Shown piece after piece: positions 54,202 through 63,540 of a DNA stretch of 64,000 bases (its first letter is position 1; each line of letters starts with the position of its first letter). The position numbers and the translations under genes were made by a program. Source of the stretch: CAZUMW01 sp964621615. Lineage in GTDB: Bacteria > Desulfobacterota > WTBG01 > CAIYCZ01 > CAIRTM01. The notes beneath the pieces are model-generated. The model saw nothing but the letters and a program-made list of their open reading frames with translations. It did not search any database and had not been told where the DNA came from. The DNA is taken from assembly GCA_964621615.1 (NCBI GenBank), contig CAZUMW010000004.1:129428-193427 (forward strand), written 5' to 3'.

Positions 54202-55281
54202 TTATGAAGACATAGAGGCTTTGAGGGCTTCTGACTGATAATGGCTTATCAGCCGGTCGATTATATCCTGCAAATCACCCATCATGATACTTTCAATTTT
54301 ATGCACCGTGTAGTTTATCCGATGGTCCGACACGCGGCCCTGGGGAAAATTGTAGGTTCTGACCCGCTCGCTTCTATCGCCGCTCCCGACCATGGTCTTT
54401 CGCTGCTTTGCAATTTCATCCTGCTGCTCCTGTACGGCTATATCAAGAAGCCGGGACTTCAGTATTTTCAGCGCCTTGGCTTTGTTTTTATGCTGTGATT
54501 TCTCATCCTGATTGCTGACGACCAGGCCGGTCGGTATATGGGTTATCCGGACGGCGGAATCAGTGGTATTCACACTCTGACCTCCCGGCCCGGACGAGCG
54601 ATACACATCGATTTTCAATTCAGCAGGATTAATATCCAGATCGACATCTTCGGCCTCGGGAAGCACCGCAACGGTAACAGCAGACGTATGAATGCGCCCC
54701 TGAGTTTCGGTCTCAGGGACCCGCTGCACACGGTGCACGCCGCTTTCGTAGCGCATCTGGCTGTACACCATTTTGCCTTTAATCAGTGCCACGATCTCTT
54801 TTAACCCCTTAAGGCCGGTTAAATTCTGGCTCATCACCTCAACGCTCCACCCTTTTGATTCAGCAAACCGCGAATACATTCTGAACAGATCGAACGCAAA
54901 CAGCGCGGCCTCCTCTCCGCCGGTACCTGCCCGGATTTCGAGGATAACGTTTTTTTCATCCCGCGGGTCTTTGGGAAGCAGCATCACCTGAAGCTCGTGC
55001 CCGAGGCTTTCCTCCTCTTCAGTCAGCGCGGCAAGCTCCTCTCGTGCCAGATGGCGTATATCGGCGTCAGACTCATTGAGCAGCTTCCGGTTCTCCTCTA
55101 TGTCCCCGGTGACCTGCCTGTATCGTCTGTATTTTTCAACAACCGGCTCAATGCGGGCTCGCTCCTCTGCCAGCCCCTGATATTTCTGGCGGTCCTGATA
55201 AACTGCTGGATCGGCAAGCGCCTCGTCAAGATCACAATAGCGCTGCTCAACTTCTTCAAGCTTTTCAAACATTGAGCTCAT
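54202..55281 (-). CDS. prfA: Peptide chain release factor 1
   Basis: Recognises UAA and UAG stop codons and triggers peptide release. The 359-residue sequence has the N-terminal helical domain, GTGGEEAALFAFDLFRMY, HRVQRVPETETQGRIHTS and the catalytic SSGPGGQSVNTTDSAVR with the GGQ motif. The position of the GGQ and the length fit RF1. It lies upstream of prmC. Between it and rpmE is a 255-base gap with a GC-rich hairpin (GCCGCC/GGCGGC, about 55342-55364) but no T-run. Confidence 0.95.
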   Translation of the reverse strand: MSSMFEKLEEVEQRYCDLDEALADPAVYQDRQKYQGLAEERARIEPVVEKYRRYRQVTGDIEENRKLLNESDADIRHLAREELAALTEEEESLGHELQVMLLPKDPRDEKNVILEIRAGTGGEEAALFAFDLFRMYSRFAESKGWSVEVMSQNLTGLKGLKEIVALIKGKMVYSQMRYESGVHRVQRVPETETQGRIHTSAVTVAVLPEAEDVDLDINPAELKIDVYRSSGPGGQSVNTTDSAVRITHIPTGLVVSNQDEKSQHKNKAKALKILKSRLLDIAVQEQQDEIAKQRKTMVGSGDRSERVRTYNFPQGRVSDHRINYTVHKIESIMMGDLQDIIDRLISHYQSEALKASMSS

Positions 55282-55536
55282 AATACGCTTTCTATAGTAA
55301 TACGCCTGAAGTGTACGGACACAGAAAGCACATACTGAACTGCCGCCGGCTTTGTGGCGGCGGCTTCATCGACGTGCATCAATTAACAATATAGGAATAG
55401 CCGGCTGAGGTAAATAGAATTGAGATGACTGCGCAGGAGCGCCTCCGGGCGAAATGCGTTTTATGGTGCCGTCACAAAAAACTGCACCACTGCCGCCCCT
55501 GCTGCGGCTGCGTTCGTACATTAAAAATTTTACGAT

Positions 55537-55743
55537 CTACTTTTTGAAATTAGAATATTTTTTCTGAAATTTCTCAACCCGTCCCGCTGAATCGATCAAT
55601 CTCTGCTTACCGGTAAAAAAGCCGTGGCAGTTTGAACAAATGTCGACCTTTATTTCCTTTTTGGTAGATCGTGTTTCAAACGTATTGCCGCAGGCACAGG
55701 TAACGGTAGCCTTGTCATAATGTGGGTGAATGCCCTTTTTCAT
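55537..55743 (-). CDS. rpmE: 50S ribosomal protein L31 (zinc-binding type)
   Basis: A 68-residue ribosomal protein. Cysteines C16, C18, C36 and C39 in VTCACGNTFETRST and DICSNCHGFFTGKQ make the zinc site of the C+ form. The N terminus MKKGIHPHYDKATV is typical. It lies 48 bases downstream of rho, the common order rho-rpmE-prfA-prmC. Confidence 0.97.
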   Translation of the reverse strand: MKKGIHPHYDKATVTCACGNTFETRSTKKEIKVDICSNCHGFFTGKQRLIDSAGRVEKFQKKYSNFKK

Positions 55744-55791
55744 CGCTGTTTATCCTCCGTACGCATTCAAGCTTTCTGTTACAAAATAATA

Positions 55792-57039
55792 TTATTGGTT
55801 CATTGAGTCAAGAAATTCGCCATTATTTTTTGTGTCCTGCATCTTTTCCAGAAGGAATTCCATTGCGTCGACCGTGCTGAGCGGCTGCAGCACTTTGCGC
55901 ATCAGCCATGCCCGCTTTAATATATCATCTGATATCAGCAGCTCCTCCTTGCGTGTACCTGATCTGTTTATGTCGATAGCAGGATACACGCGGCGGTCGG
56001 CCAGCTTCCTCTCAAGGTATATTTCCATATTACCGGTACCTTTAAATTCTTCAAATATGACTTCGTCCATCCTGCTGCCGGTGTCGATAAGCGCCGTTGC
56101 AAGTATCGTAAGGCTTCCGCCCTCTTCAACATTACGCGCTGCACCGAAAAACCGTTTGGGCTTATGCAGCGCATTTGAATCAACGCCGCCTGAGAGCACC
56201 TTGCCGCTTGGGGGAACAACGGTATTGTACGCACGCGCAAGGCGGGTAATGCTGTCCAGCAGTATTACCACGTCTTTTTTGTGCTCAACCATCCGCTTGG
56301 CTTTCTCTATTACCATTTCCGCCACCTGCACGTGTCGCGTGGCCGGCTCATCAAATGTGGAGCTTATGACCTCCCCATTCACCGATCGCTGCATGTCGGT
56401 CACCTCTTCCGGACGCTCATCGATAAGAAGGACAATCAGCATTATTTCATCATGATTTCTGGTAATGGCGTTGGCTATGTTTTGAAGCAGCATGGTTTTA
56501 CCGGTTCGCGGCGGGGAAACAATAAGGCCGCGCTGCCCTTTGCCGATGGGTGTGAGCAAATCCATCACCCTGGTTGAAAAATTATCAGGATCGGTCTCAA
56601 GGCCGATTTTCTGCAGGGGATAGAGCGGGGTAAGGTTATCAAAAAGAATTTTTTCGCGCGATTCCTCAGGGTTCTGGTGGTTTATGGTCTCCACCTTCAG
56701 AAGAGCGAAATAGCGCTCGGAATCTTTCGGCGGACGGATCTGGCCGGAAACGGTATCGCCGGTTTTCAGGTTAAAGCGGCGAATCTGAGATGGTGACACA
56801 TATATATCGTCCGGACCGGGAAGATAATTATAATCCGGGGCGCGTAAAAACCCGAATCCATCGGGGAGAACCTCGATGACGCCCTCTCCGTAAATGTATC
56901 CGTTTTTTTCAATTTCAGAGTGCAGCAGGGCAAAAATCAAATCCTGCTTGCGCATGTTGGTGCACCCGTCAATCTTCATTTGCTTTGCTGCGTCAACCAG
57001 CTCGCTGATCTTCTTTCCTTTTAATTCGTTTAAATTCAT
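55792..57039 (-). CDS. rho: Transcription termination factor Rho
   Basis: Hexameric RNA-dependent ATPase that ends transcription. The 415-residue protein from ATG 57039 (AGGAG upstream) has the N-terminal Rho helix (MNLNELKGKKISELVDAAKQ), the cold-shock-like RNA domain (VLPDGFGFLRAPDYNYLPGP), Walker A SPPRTGKTMLLQ, and LIDERPEEVTDM. A longer start at 57069 is less likely. A leader of more than 400 bases precedes it. Followed by rpmE. Confidence 0.96.
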   Translation of the reverse strand: MNLNELKGKKISELVDAAKQMKIDGCTNMRKQDLIFALLHSEIEKNGYIYGEGVIEVLPDGFGFLRAPDYNYLPGPDDIYVSPSQIRRFNLKTGDTVSGQIRPPKDSERYFALLKVETINHQNPEESREKILFDNLTPLYPLQKIGLETDPDNFSTRVMDLLTPIGKGQRGLIVSPPRTGKTMLLQNIANAITRNHDEIMLIVLLIDERPEEVTDMQRSVNGEVISSTFDEPATRHVQVAEMVIEKAKRMVEHKKDVVILLDSITRLARAYNTVVPPSGKVLSGGVDSNALHKPKRFFGAARNVEEGGSLTILATALIDTGSRMDEVIFEEFKGTGNMEIYLERKLADRRVYPAIDINRSGTRKEELLISDDILKRAWLMRKVLQPLSTVDAMEFLLEKMQDTKNNGEFLDSMNQ

Positions 57040-57539
57040 ATTACGGCTCTCCTGCGCGTTATTAAACAATCCGCCCTGGTGTATGCGATCACATGAGCGG
57101 GATACACGTTACCTTTTAAATACACTGGGCTGCTTTAAAAAAAAGCAGGTGGAGGATTGTCCCCTTTGTGTATTTATTCCAACGGAGGCTGCTTGAAAAA
57201 GAGCATGCTTGTCTGATGAAATGACTTGAGAATGAGATATATTTCTTACTTACCCTTTAAAGCGCTGCTCAAGGGAAGGCGGTTTATTAATATGATTTTT
57301 TTGCAGTGCGAATAATTTACCTGTGAATTCCCTATGAGATATGCAGTTCTTTCCTGAAAAAAACAGGTTTTAAAATGGATATGTTTATCAGGAGACTGTC
57401 GTATCTGGTATTATTGATATTTGTTAAGGGAAGGTGGATGTAATCTAAACTCCTGTCTACATGTTAAAAATATATAATTAGCTGTATCTTGTCAAGCTAT
57501 TTATACTGCAAAATGTTTATTTATTTAAAAAAAATAGTT
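57040..57539. other. 500-bp rho leader and promoter region
   Basis: No gene is supported here. It holds a minus-strand promoter with TTGACA (57490-57495) and TATTTT 17 bases away or TATATT 15 bases away, so rho has a leader of more than 400 bases. A CTGCTTT/AAAGCAG hairpin lies at 57130-57148. Rho genes are often self-regulated through such leaders. Confidence 0.55.
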
Positions 57540-58166
57540 TTACCGTGCGGTGTTCCCGCCCGCACCGGCTTTTTGAATTAAAATCTCATACAGCTCTGAC
57601 ACCTGCCGCCGCGCTGCTGCAACATCGCCTGTATTTTCAATAATATAGTCGGCATATGCACGCTTTCGGTCAATGGGCATCTGCGAATCCAACCGCTTTT
57701 GAGCTTCTTCCCCGCTCATTTTGTTTCGGTTAACAAGTCGTTTTTTTTGAATGTTTCCAGATGCATACACTAATACAACCACATCAAACAGATCGAAAAA
57801 GCCGGCTTCAATGAGCAGCGGAAGCTCAACCACAGCAACGCCTTCGGGACAGCGGGCCGCACACTGAGTAAGCTCATCGCTGATGTGCCTCATGATAACC
57901 GGGTGCACAATACTGTTGAGCATCTGCAGCTTTTCCGGGTCTGAAAACACGATATCGCCCAGATGCCGGCGGTCTATGGAGCCGTCAGGAAGAACAACGT
58001 CCATGCCGAACGCGTCAACTATTCTCTCATAGCCCGGCTGCCCCTGGCGGTACAGGCAATGAGTGATGCTGTCGGCGTCAATGACACGGGCCCCGTGCTG
58101 CTTGAGAAGACCTCCAACAAGGCTCTTTCCGCTTGCGATTCCTCCGGTAAGGCCAACGCGCAGCAT
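57540..58166 (-). CDS. coaE: Dephospho-CoA kinase
   Basis: Final step of coenzyme A synthesis. The 208-residue P-loop kinase has VGLTGGIASGKSLVGG (Walker A), VIDADSITH and VVELPLLIEAGFF. Its ATG overlaps the rluD stop by one base (TAATG), so the two are coupled. The C-terminal part is normal in length. Downstream lies the long rho leader. Confidence 0.95.
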   Translation of the reverse strand: MLRVGLTGGIASGKSLVGGLLKQHGARVIDADSITHCLYRQGQPGYERIVDAFGMDVVLPDGSIDRRHLGDIVFSDPEKLQMLNSIVHPVIMRHISDELTQCAARCPEGVAVVELPLLIEAGFFDLFDVVVLVYASGNIQKKRLVNRNKMSGEEAQKRLDSQMPIDRKRAYADYIIENTGDVAAARRQVSELYEILIQKAGAGGNTAR

Positions 58167-59143
58167 TATTCACCTCTCAGCACATTAAGAAAGCTCATAA
58201 AATCATCAGGGGGCGGGGCTTCAAAGACCATCTCCTTGCCGGACGATGGATGCACAAAGGCAAGCAGCGCCGCATGCAGCATCTGACGGTTAATGCTTTT
58301 CAGTATACCGTGCTGCCTGACGGGCAGCGCAGCGCGCAGCCCGCGCACGCCGCCGTAGGTCCTGTCGCCTGCCACCGGGCACCCGGCGCTGGACAAATGG
58401 ACTCTTACCTGATGCGTTCGTCCGGTTTCCAGACAAAGCTCCACCAGCGTAAACCCGTCAAAAACCTCTTTGACCCTCCAGTGCGTTACCGCCTCACGGC
58501 CTTTCACAGCATGCACCGACATTTTTTTCCGGTCGCTGCGGTGGCGGCCGATCATCGTCCTGATGGTGCCCTCGTCAGCCTGAAGGCTGCCGATCACCAG
58601 CGCAAGGTACTTTCTTTTAATAGTGTGTTTTTTAAACTGCCGGCTGAGGTGCCGGTGTGCTTCATCGTTTTTAGCGGCAACCAATACACCGGAGGTATCT
58701 TTGTCGATCCGGTGTACAATTCCCGGCCGTATCACCCCGCCGATGCCCGAAAGGTTCCTGCAGTGATACAAAAGCGCATTGACAAGCGTGCCGTCACGGT
58801 TGCCGCATCCCGGGTGCACCACAAGTCCCGGCGGCTTGTTAACGACGACAACCCACTCATCCTCATATACTACGTCAACAGGAATGCGTTGCGGTTCCGC
58901 CGTTATCGGAACCGGTTCAGGTATATGGAGCTCGATCCGGTCACCCTCATTAACCGGGGTGGACGGCTTTGCATGGCTGCCGTTAACGCGGACGCGCCCG
59001 TCTCTGACAGCGCTTTGGGCCTGTGACCGGCTGACTGCGGGACACATTTCAGCAACATAAACATCAAGGCGTGTGCCGCTGCGTGCGGCATCGACCGTAA
59101 AATCATGCCGGGCAGCACGGCTGTGCGCATCAGTGTCGCTCAT
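58166..59143 (-). CDS. rluD: RluD-family 23S rRNA pseudouridine synthase
   Basis: A 325-residue enzyme that isomerises uridine in 23S rRNA. An N-terminal S4 RNA-binding domain (RLDVYVAEMCPAVSRSQAQS) is followed by the catalytic domain with IVHRIDKDTSGVLVAAKN (catalytic aspartate in RIDKDTSG), GRTHQVRVHLSSAGCPVAGD. The start overlaps the selA stop by 4 bases (ATGA). RluD is the closest label; other RluA-type targets are possible. Confidence 0.88.
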   Translation of the reverse strand: MSDTDAHSRAARHDFTVDAARSGTRLDVYVAEMCPAVSRSQAQSAVRDGRVRVNGSHAKPSTPVNEGDRIELHIPEPVPITAEPQRIPVDVVYEDEWVVVVNKPPGLVVHPGCGNRDGTLVNALLYHCRNLSGIGGVIRPGIVHRIDKDTSGVLVAAKNDEAHRHLSRQFKKHTIKRKYLALVIGSLQADEGTIRTMIGRHRSDRKKMSVHAVKGREAVTHWRVKEVFDGFTLVELCLETGRTHQVRVHLSSAGCPVAGDRTYGGVRGLRAALPVRQHGILKSINRQMLHAALLAFVHPSSGKEMVFEAPPPDDFMSFLNVLRGE

Positions 59144-60603
59144 GGCATTTCAGGTGATCTGTTCCCGGACGTGACTGTGGAAAAGTCTTTGCACGCTGCG
59201 GTGACAGACTGCACGAGAAGCGGAATTTCATCAGAGGCCACGGTACGCATATCAAGAAGCACGCGGCCCCTGCTTATGCGGGCAATCACCGGTGTATCCG
59301 CATTCCTCAGCGCCGCCTCAACGGCATTCGCTTCCGCATCCGGCGGGGCGATTGCTACGGCCCACGTGGGCAGCTCATGCAGCGGACAGCTGCCGCCGCC
59401 CACGCAGGACGTATCCCGACAAACGGAGCATATCCCGCCTGCCACCTGCTTATTGACCGAACGGCACACCCGCTGCGCCATTCTTTTCAGCGTGGTTTCA
59501 TCACGGCTGAGCATGGCAACAACCGGTATTTCACTAATCCGGTCATTGCCGAACCGATATGACCGCATAGTTGCCTCTAGTGCCGCCAGCCTGATTTTAT
59601 CAATGCGAACGGCGCGTGCAAGCGGATTTTTTTTGCACAAATCCACCACTGCTTTTCTGCCGGCGATAATGCCTGCCTGCGGGCCGCCAAGCAGCTTGTC
59701 TCCGCTGAAGGTTACTATATCGGCACCCGCTTTGATAATCTGTACAGCTGTCGGCTCGTCGGCAGCACCGGGAGTGCAGGGATCGATGAACGTGCCGCTG
59801 CCAAGATCAACCACCACAGGAAGGCGGTACCTTCGCCCCAATGCAGACAGAGCGGACACCCGCGCCTCCTCAGTAAAGCCGACAATGCGGTAGTTGCTCG
59901 GGTGTGCCTTGAAAATCAGGGCGGTATCATCTGTGATCGCCGACTCATAATCATGAACACCGGTTCTGTTTGTGGTTCCGACCTCACGCAGCACCGCACC
60001 GCTTTGAGCCATGATATCGGGGATTCTGAAACTGCCGCCGATTTCCATAAGCTCGCCGCGAGACACGATAACGCTGCGCCCTGCCGCCAGAGCGCTCAGC
60101 ACGAGCAGCACCGCTGCAGCGTTGTTATTTACCGCAAACCCCGCCTCTGCACCGGCAATGCCGGCAATCAGCGCTTCCATATGCTCCTGCCTGCTGCCCC
60201 GCGTGCCCTGTGCAAGGTTATATTCCAGGTTACAATAGTGCCCGGCCGTATCCATAACGGCTTTAAGCGCATCCGGTGAAAGGGGAGCGCGCCCGAGATT
60301 TGTGTGGATAACGGTTCCGGTTGCGTTAATCACACGGCGCAGTGAAGGTCGGCACAGCATCTCTATTTCATGGCGCATTTCCTTGCCGGAGATTGTGCTT
60401 ACCCAATCGGCATCAAGCCTGACCGGTTCCGGGAGCGATTTAATTTTAGCGCGCCTCGATTCCAGTATTCGCTGAACAGCGGCAACTACAACTCCACGGG
60501 CATACTGATTTGTTAAAAAGCGCGCCTCAGCAGAATCGAGTACCGTGTCAACCGGCGGCAGATTTCTTAAACATTCCTGTTTGCTGGTGTATTCTTTATT
60601 CAT
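59140..60603 (-). CDS. selA: L-seryl-tRNA(Sec) selenium transferase
   Basis: A PLP enzyme that turns Ser-tRNA(Sec) into Sec-tRNA(Sec). The 487-residue protein has INATGTVIHTNLGRAPLS, NLEYNLAQGTRGSR, NNNAAAVLLVLSALA and the PLP lysine in VTFSGDKLLGGPQAG. It implies that the organism makes selenoproteins. Four cysteines near residues 391-405 (GGICSVCRD and SCVGGGSCP) form a small extra cluster. No clear ribosome site precedes the ATG. selB and selD are not in the window. It is the first gene of the selA-rluD-coaE unit. Confidence 0.95.
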   Translation of the reverse strand: MNKEYTSKQECLRNLPPVDTVLDSAEARFLTNQYARGVVVAAVQRILESRRAKIKSLPEPVRLDADWVSTISGKEMRHEIEMLCRPSLRRVINATGTVIHTNLGRAPLSPDALKAVMDTAGHYCNLEYNLAQGTRGSRQEHMEALIAGIAGAEAGFAVNNNAAAVLLVLSALAAGRSVIVSRGELMEIGGSFRIPDIMAQSGAVLREVGTTNRTGVHDYESAITDDTALIFKAHPSNYRIVGFTEEARVSALSALGRRYRLPVVVDLGSGTFIDPCTPGAADEPTAVQIIKAGADIVTFSGDKLLGGPQAGIIAGRKAVVDLCKKNPLARAVRIDKIRLAALEATMRSYRFGNDRISEIPVVAMLSRDETTLKRMAQRVCRSVNKQVAGGICSVCRDTSCVGGGSCPLHELPTWAVAIAPPDAEANAVEAALRNADTPVIARISRGRVLLDMRTVASDEIPLLVQSVTAACKDFSTVTSGNRSPEMP

Positions 60604-60850
60604 TTTATGCTATTTTTTTTACAAATAAGTTATCTGTAGTAACCTTTAGCACATTTGGTTCCTCAGCACAATGCAAATGATACGTCCCGCAGCCTGCTGA
60701 TGGGCGTTCCGTTTAATATTATTATTAATAATTACCATAAAAAATATTCATCAAACACTCAACAACCACCGATAATCTACCGAATAATGAAAAGAGAGCA
60801 TAGACTATAACCAAAGAGACCTATTACCGCATTATGCAGGGAGCTATATC

Positions 60851-61525
60851 ATGAAAAAGCCGCTGATTATTATTTTTCTTTTCTCTGTCATGTATGGGCT
60901 AAGCATACATGAATGCCGTGCAGTATACTTCACTATTGAGCTCAATAACGGCAATGAAATTAAAACGGCAAATTATCAGGATACAAAGGATTCCATTTTC
61001 TTCTACACCTCAGGCGGATCTGTCACCATACCGAAAAATATCATTAAAAAAATTGCCAAGCACGAGGGCGAGCTCGGAAGTCAAAAAGTATACTATTCAT
61101 CAGAAATTCAGGAGGAGTTCGACCTCGGAGATGAACCGGATGATGCTCCGGTTCAGGAGCCGGTGCCTGAATCGGAGCAGCAGAAACAAAAGCTTATAGA
61201 TGACCTTCAGGACAGAATAAATATTATTGAAACAAACATTGTAAATCTTACCAAAAACAAACAGACATACCTGAACAGACGTGAGCAGATTATCAAGGAT
61301 CGGGAAAAATCAGAGCGCCTCCTTGAAGAGTTTAAAAATGACAATTATACCTCAAACGAATATATCGATGCGCGTATCGAGCGGGAGAAAAACAAAATTA
61401 AAGACGCAGAAATGAAGCTTCTGCGAATCGACGAACAAATAGAGAACACCGAGAAAAACCTCGAAATTCAAAGACGCAGAAAAGAGCGGCTTCAAAGCCA
61501 GCTCTCCGGGCTTCAGCAATCATAA
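60851..61525 (+). CDS. Exported coiled-coil protein, unknown
   Basis: A 224-residue protein with a signal peptide (about 1-24, ending HECRA), a small N-terminal strand-rich domain (VYFTIELNNGNEIKTANYQ, GGSVTIPKNIIKKIAKH), an acidic linker, then a long lysine/glutamate-rich coiled coil from about residue 115 to the end. The N-terminal part resembles the start of other exported proteins with a DUF-like cap that bind the cell wall, but I cannot name a family. GGGAG precedes the ATG. It is alone and has its own terminator. Confidence 0.6.
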   Translation: MKKPLIIIFLFSVMYGLSIHECRAVYFTIELNNGNEIKTANYQDTKDSIFFYTSGGSVTIPKNIIKKIAKHEGELGSQKVYYSSEIQEEFDLGDEPDDAPVQEPVPESEQQKQKLIDDLQDRINIIETNIVNLTKNKQTYLNRREQIIKDREKSERLLEEFKNDNYTSNEYIDARIEREKNKIKDAEMKLLRIDEQIENTEKNLEIQRRRKERLQSQLSGLQQS

Positions 61526-61559
61526 CCGGTTATAGCACATAACACAGGAAAGCCGATGC

Positions 61560-61595
61560 CACGGGCTCTGCTGACAGCAGGCCCGTGTTTTTTTT
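61560..61595 (+). terminator. Rho-independent terminator
   Basis: CACGGGC and GCCCGTG arms with an inner CTGCT/AGCAG stem are followed by eight T residues. It lies 35 bases after the stop of the coiled-coil protein gene. Confidence 0.92.
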
Positions 61596-61688
61596 GTGCT
61601 TTGGTGCCTCTCCTGCATGTGGACCGTTTGCGGATGAGCCCGAAGCGTAATCCGGCAATCCGAGAAAAATCATTTTCCTCTTGCATTT

Positions 61689-61734
61689 AACCAAACAAGT
61701 GTTTAAAATTTATATTTTAAACACTTGTTTGGTT
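61689..61734. promoter_or_regulatory. 46-bp perfect inverted repeat, TetR operator with promoter
   Basis: Two 21-base arms (61689-61709 and 61714-61734) around TTAT are perfectly complementary. Each arm itself holds a near-palindrome, AAACAAGTGTTT and AAACACTTGTTT (AAACA-N2-TGTTT), so there are two TetR-type sites in tandem. A TAAAAT -10 box (61704-61709) lies inside it, with TTGCAT 17 bases upstream. The TetR gene begins 6 bases after, so autoregulation and control of the efflux operon are likely. Confidence 0.85.
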
Positions 61735-61739
61735 ATGAT

Positions 61740-62387
61740 ATGGACACACATACAACCGAGTCACTGCATACACGCGATCGTATCCTGCGGTCTGCTACCG
61801 AAATTTTTGCAAAAAACGGCTTCCGAAATACCACTGTACGGGAAATTTGCACCGATGCAGAGGTAAATGTGGCAGCGGTCAACTATCACTTCGGCAGTAA
61901 AGAAAAGCTGTACGAGTCCGCGTGCGCCCGGGCATTCGGGCTTGAAAGCAAATGCGTTGGGCAGGGATTTCATATTTCTGAAGATATCCCCCCGGAGAAA
62001 CAGCTGCACACCTTTATTCACTCGCTGCTTCGATCTTTTTTTGAGCAAAGCACCACCGGTCATGCGGGAAGAATCATGATCTGGGAAATGAACGAGCCGA
62101 CCGGGGCTCTGGACATTATTGTTGAAAAAATGATCCGTCCCCGCCATATACAGCTGTGCGCAATTATTGCATCACTGCTCGGTCCCGCCCCTTCAGAGGA
62201 AACAATCAAAAAATGCTGCTTCGGCATCGTGGGCCACTGCATTCATTACCGTCATGCCAGGCCGGTTCTGGAACGCCTCTATCCGCAGCTGAGCTTCGAC
62301 CTGGATTCCATTGATGCAATTGCCGACCACATTACCTGTTTTTCCCTCGGGGCGCTCAAACATATCGCTGAACAATTAAAAGGATAA
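61740..62387 (+). CDS. TetR-family repressor (CecR-like)
   Basis: A 215-residue regulator. The N-terminal DNA-binding domain has RILRSATEIFAKNGFRNTTV and ICTDAEVNVAAVNYHFGSKE, the TetR helix-turn-helix. The larger C-terminal ligand domain resembles the CecR (DUF1956) group, with GRIMIWEMNEPTG and CFGIVGHCIHYRHARPV. A TTG at 61725 is an alternative start. It leads the adaptor and pump genes, with 7 bases to the next start, so it probably represses this operon through the operator overlapping its own promoter. The ligand is unknown. Confidence 0.85.
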   Translation: MDTHTTESLHTRDRILRSATEIFAKNGFRNTTVREICTDAEVNVAAVNYHFGSKEKLYESACARAFGLESKCVGQGFHISEDIPPEKQLHTFIHSLLRSFFEQSTTGHAGRIMIWEMNEPTGALDIIVEKMIRPRHIQLCAIIASLLGPAPSEETIKKCCFGIVGHCIHYRHARPVLERLYPQLSFDLDSIDAIADHITCFSLGALKHIAEQLKG

Positions 62388-62394
62388 AAACCCG

Positions 62395-63540
62395 ATGAAA
62401 CGTAAGATTTTCATTATGCTGCCGTTTCTTATAATCGGCGCCGGCGTTGCACTGATGCAGTTTTTTGCAGGCTTCAAAACCCCGCCGGAAAAAACACCGC
62501 CGAAAACGCCTGCAAAAGCGGTAAGTGTCAGAACCGTTTCCCTGCACGATGTTACCGCCAGAATAATCGCCTACGGCCGCCTCATATCATCACAGCCGGT
62601 CATTCTCTACAGTGAAGTCCAGGGGTGGCTCGAGGAGGGCTCGGTTCCTTTTCTGCCGGGCCAGACATTCGAGCGCGGAGATCTGCTGATCAAAGTCGAT
62701 GACCGGCAGATCAGCTATAACATCAACGCTGCAAAAAGCGACCTTCTCACCGCTCTTTCAAAAGTCCTGCCTGAAATCCGTCTTGACTTTCCTGACCAGT
62801 ACCGCATCTGGGAGCAGTATTTCAACCGCTGTACATTTCAGGAAAAAATCCCCGATATACCGGAGGCGGCAAATCAGAAAATCAAGCTCTACCTTTCCCG
62901 CTTCAACGTGTACAAAATGTATTTTTCAATACGTGACCTGGAGGTGCTCCACGAAAAGCATTTCTTTTACGCACCGTTTGCAGGTTCAATACGTTCGGCT
63001 GATCTGAGAGTCGGCTCAAACGTCCGCCCCGGCTCAAAGCTCGGCGACATCATTAACCTCGAAAAGCTTGAGGCGGAAATGCCCGTACCGGCAGAAGACG
63101 TTCAGTGGATCAACCCCGGCAAACCTGTCCGGCTTACTTCGGAAGAGCTTCCCGGAACGTGGTCAGGGACGCTGAAGCGTATCGGCAAGACGGTTGATAC
63201 CCGGACGCAGACGGTGCAGTTGTACATCGCTCTCGACAACGCCGCAGAGTCGGACCTGTATGACGGCGTGTTCATGAAAGGGGTCATACCCGGCAGAACC
63301 GTACACCGGGCAATCACCGTACCCCGGGAGGCGCTTTACGAACAGCGCTACGTCTACGTTGTCGAAAACAATCGTCTTATGTACCGGCCGGTTACCGTTG
63401 TCCGCCGCGAACCCGAGCACGTAATTGTAAGCGAAGGCCTTAAAAACGGAGACCGTCTTGTGGTTGAGATGCTGCAGGGCGTTGCGCCCGGCATGCCTGC
63501 CAGGATCCGGAATGCCTCAACAAAGGAACTCTCTTCATGA
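62395..63540 (+). CDS. RND efflux periplasmic adaptor (membrane fusion) protein
   Basis: A 381-residue adaptor that links the inner-membrane pump to an outer-membrane channel. One N-terminal membrane helix (FIMLPFLIIGAGVALMQFFA) and a Pro/Lys-rich linker are followed by a lipoyl-like half (ILYSEVQGWLEEG), a short helical hairpin, the second half (FYAPFAGSIRSADLRVGSNV) and the beta-barrel domain (KPVRLTSEELPGTWSGTLK). The hairpin is shorter than in AcrA. Its stop overlaps the pump start (ATGA), so both are coupled. Confidence 0.88.
   Translation: MKRKIFIMLPFLIIGAGVALMQFFAGFKTPPEKTPPKTPAKAVSVRTVSLHDVTARIIAYGRLISSQPVILYSEVQGWLEEGSVPFLPGQTFERGDLLIKVDDRQISYNINAAKSDLLTALSKVLPEIRLDFPDQYRIWEQYFNRCTFQEKIPDIPEAANQKIKLYLSRFNVYKMYFSIRDLEVLHEKHFFYAPFAGSIRSADLRVGSNVRPGSKLGDIINLEKLEAEMPVPAEDVQWINPGKPVRLTSEELPGTWSGTLKRIGKTVDTRTQTVQLYIALDNAAESDLYDGVFMKGVIPGRTVHRAITVPREALYEQRYVYVVENNRLMYRPVTVVRREPEHVIVSEGLKNGDRLVVEMLQGVAPGMPARIRNASTKELSS

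Noticed and set aside
58250..59893. Two long open plus-strand frames (58250-59026 and 59105-59893)
   Set aside because: Shadows of rluD and selA; neither shows a domain or a start signal.
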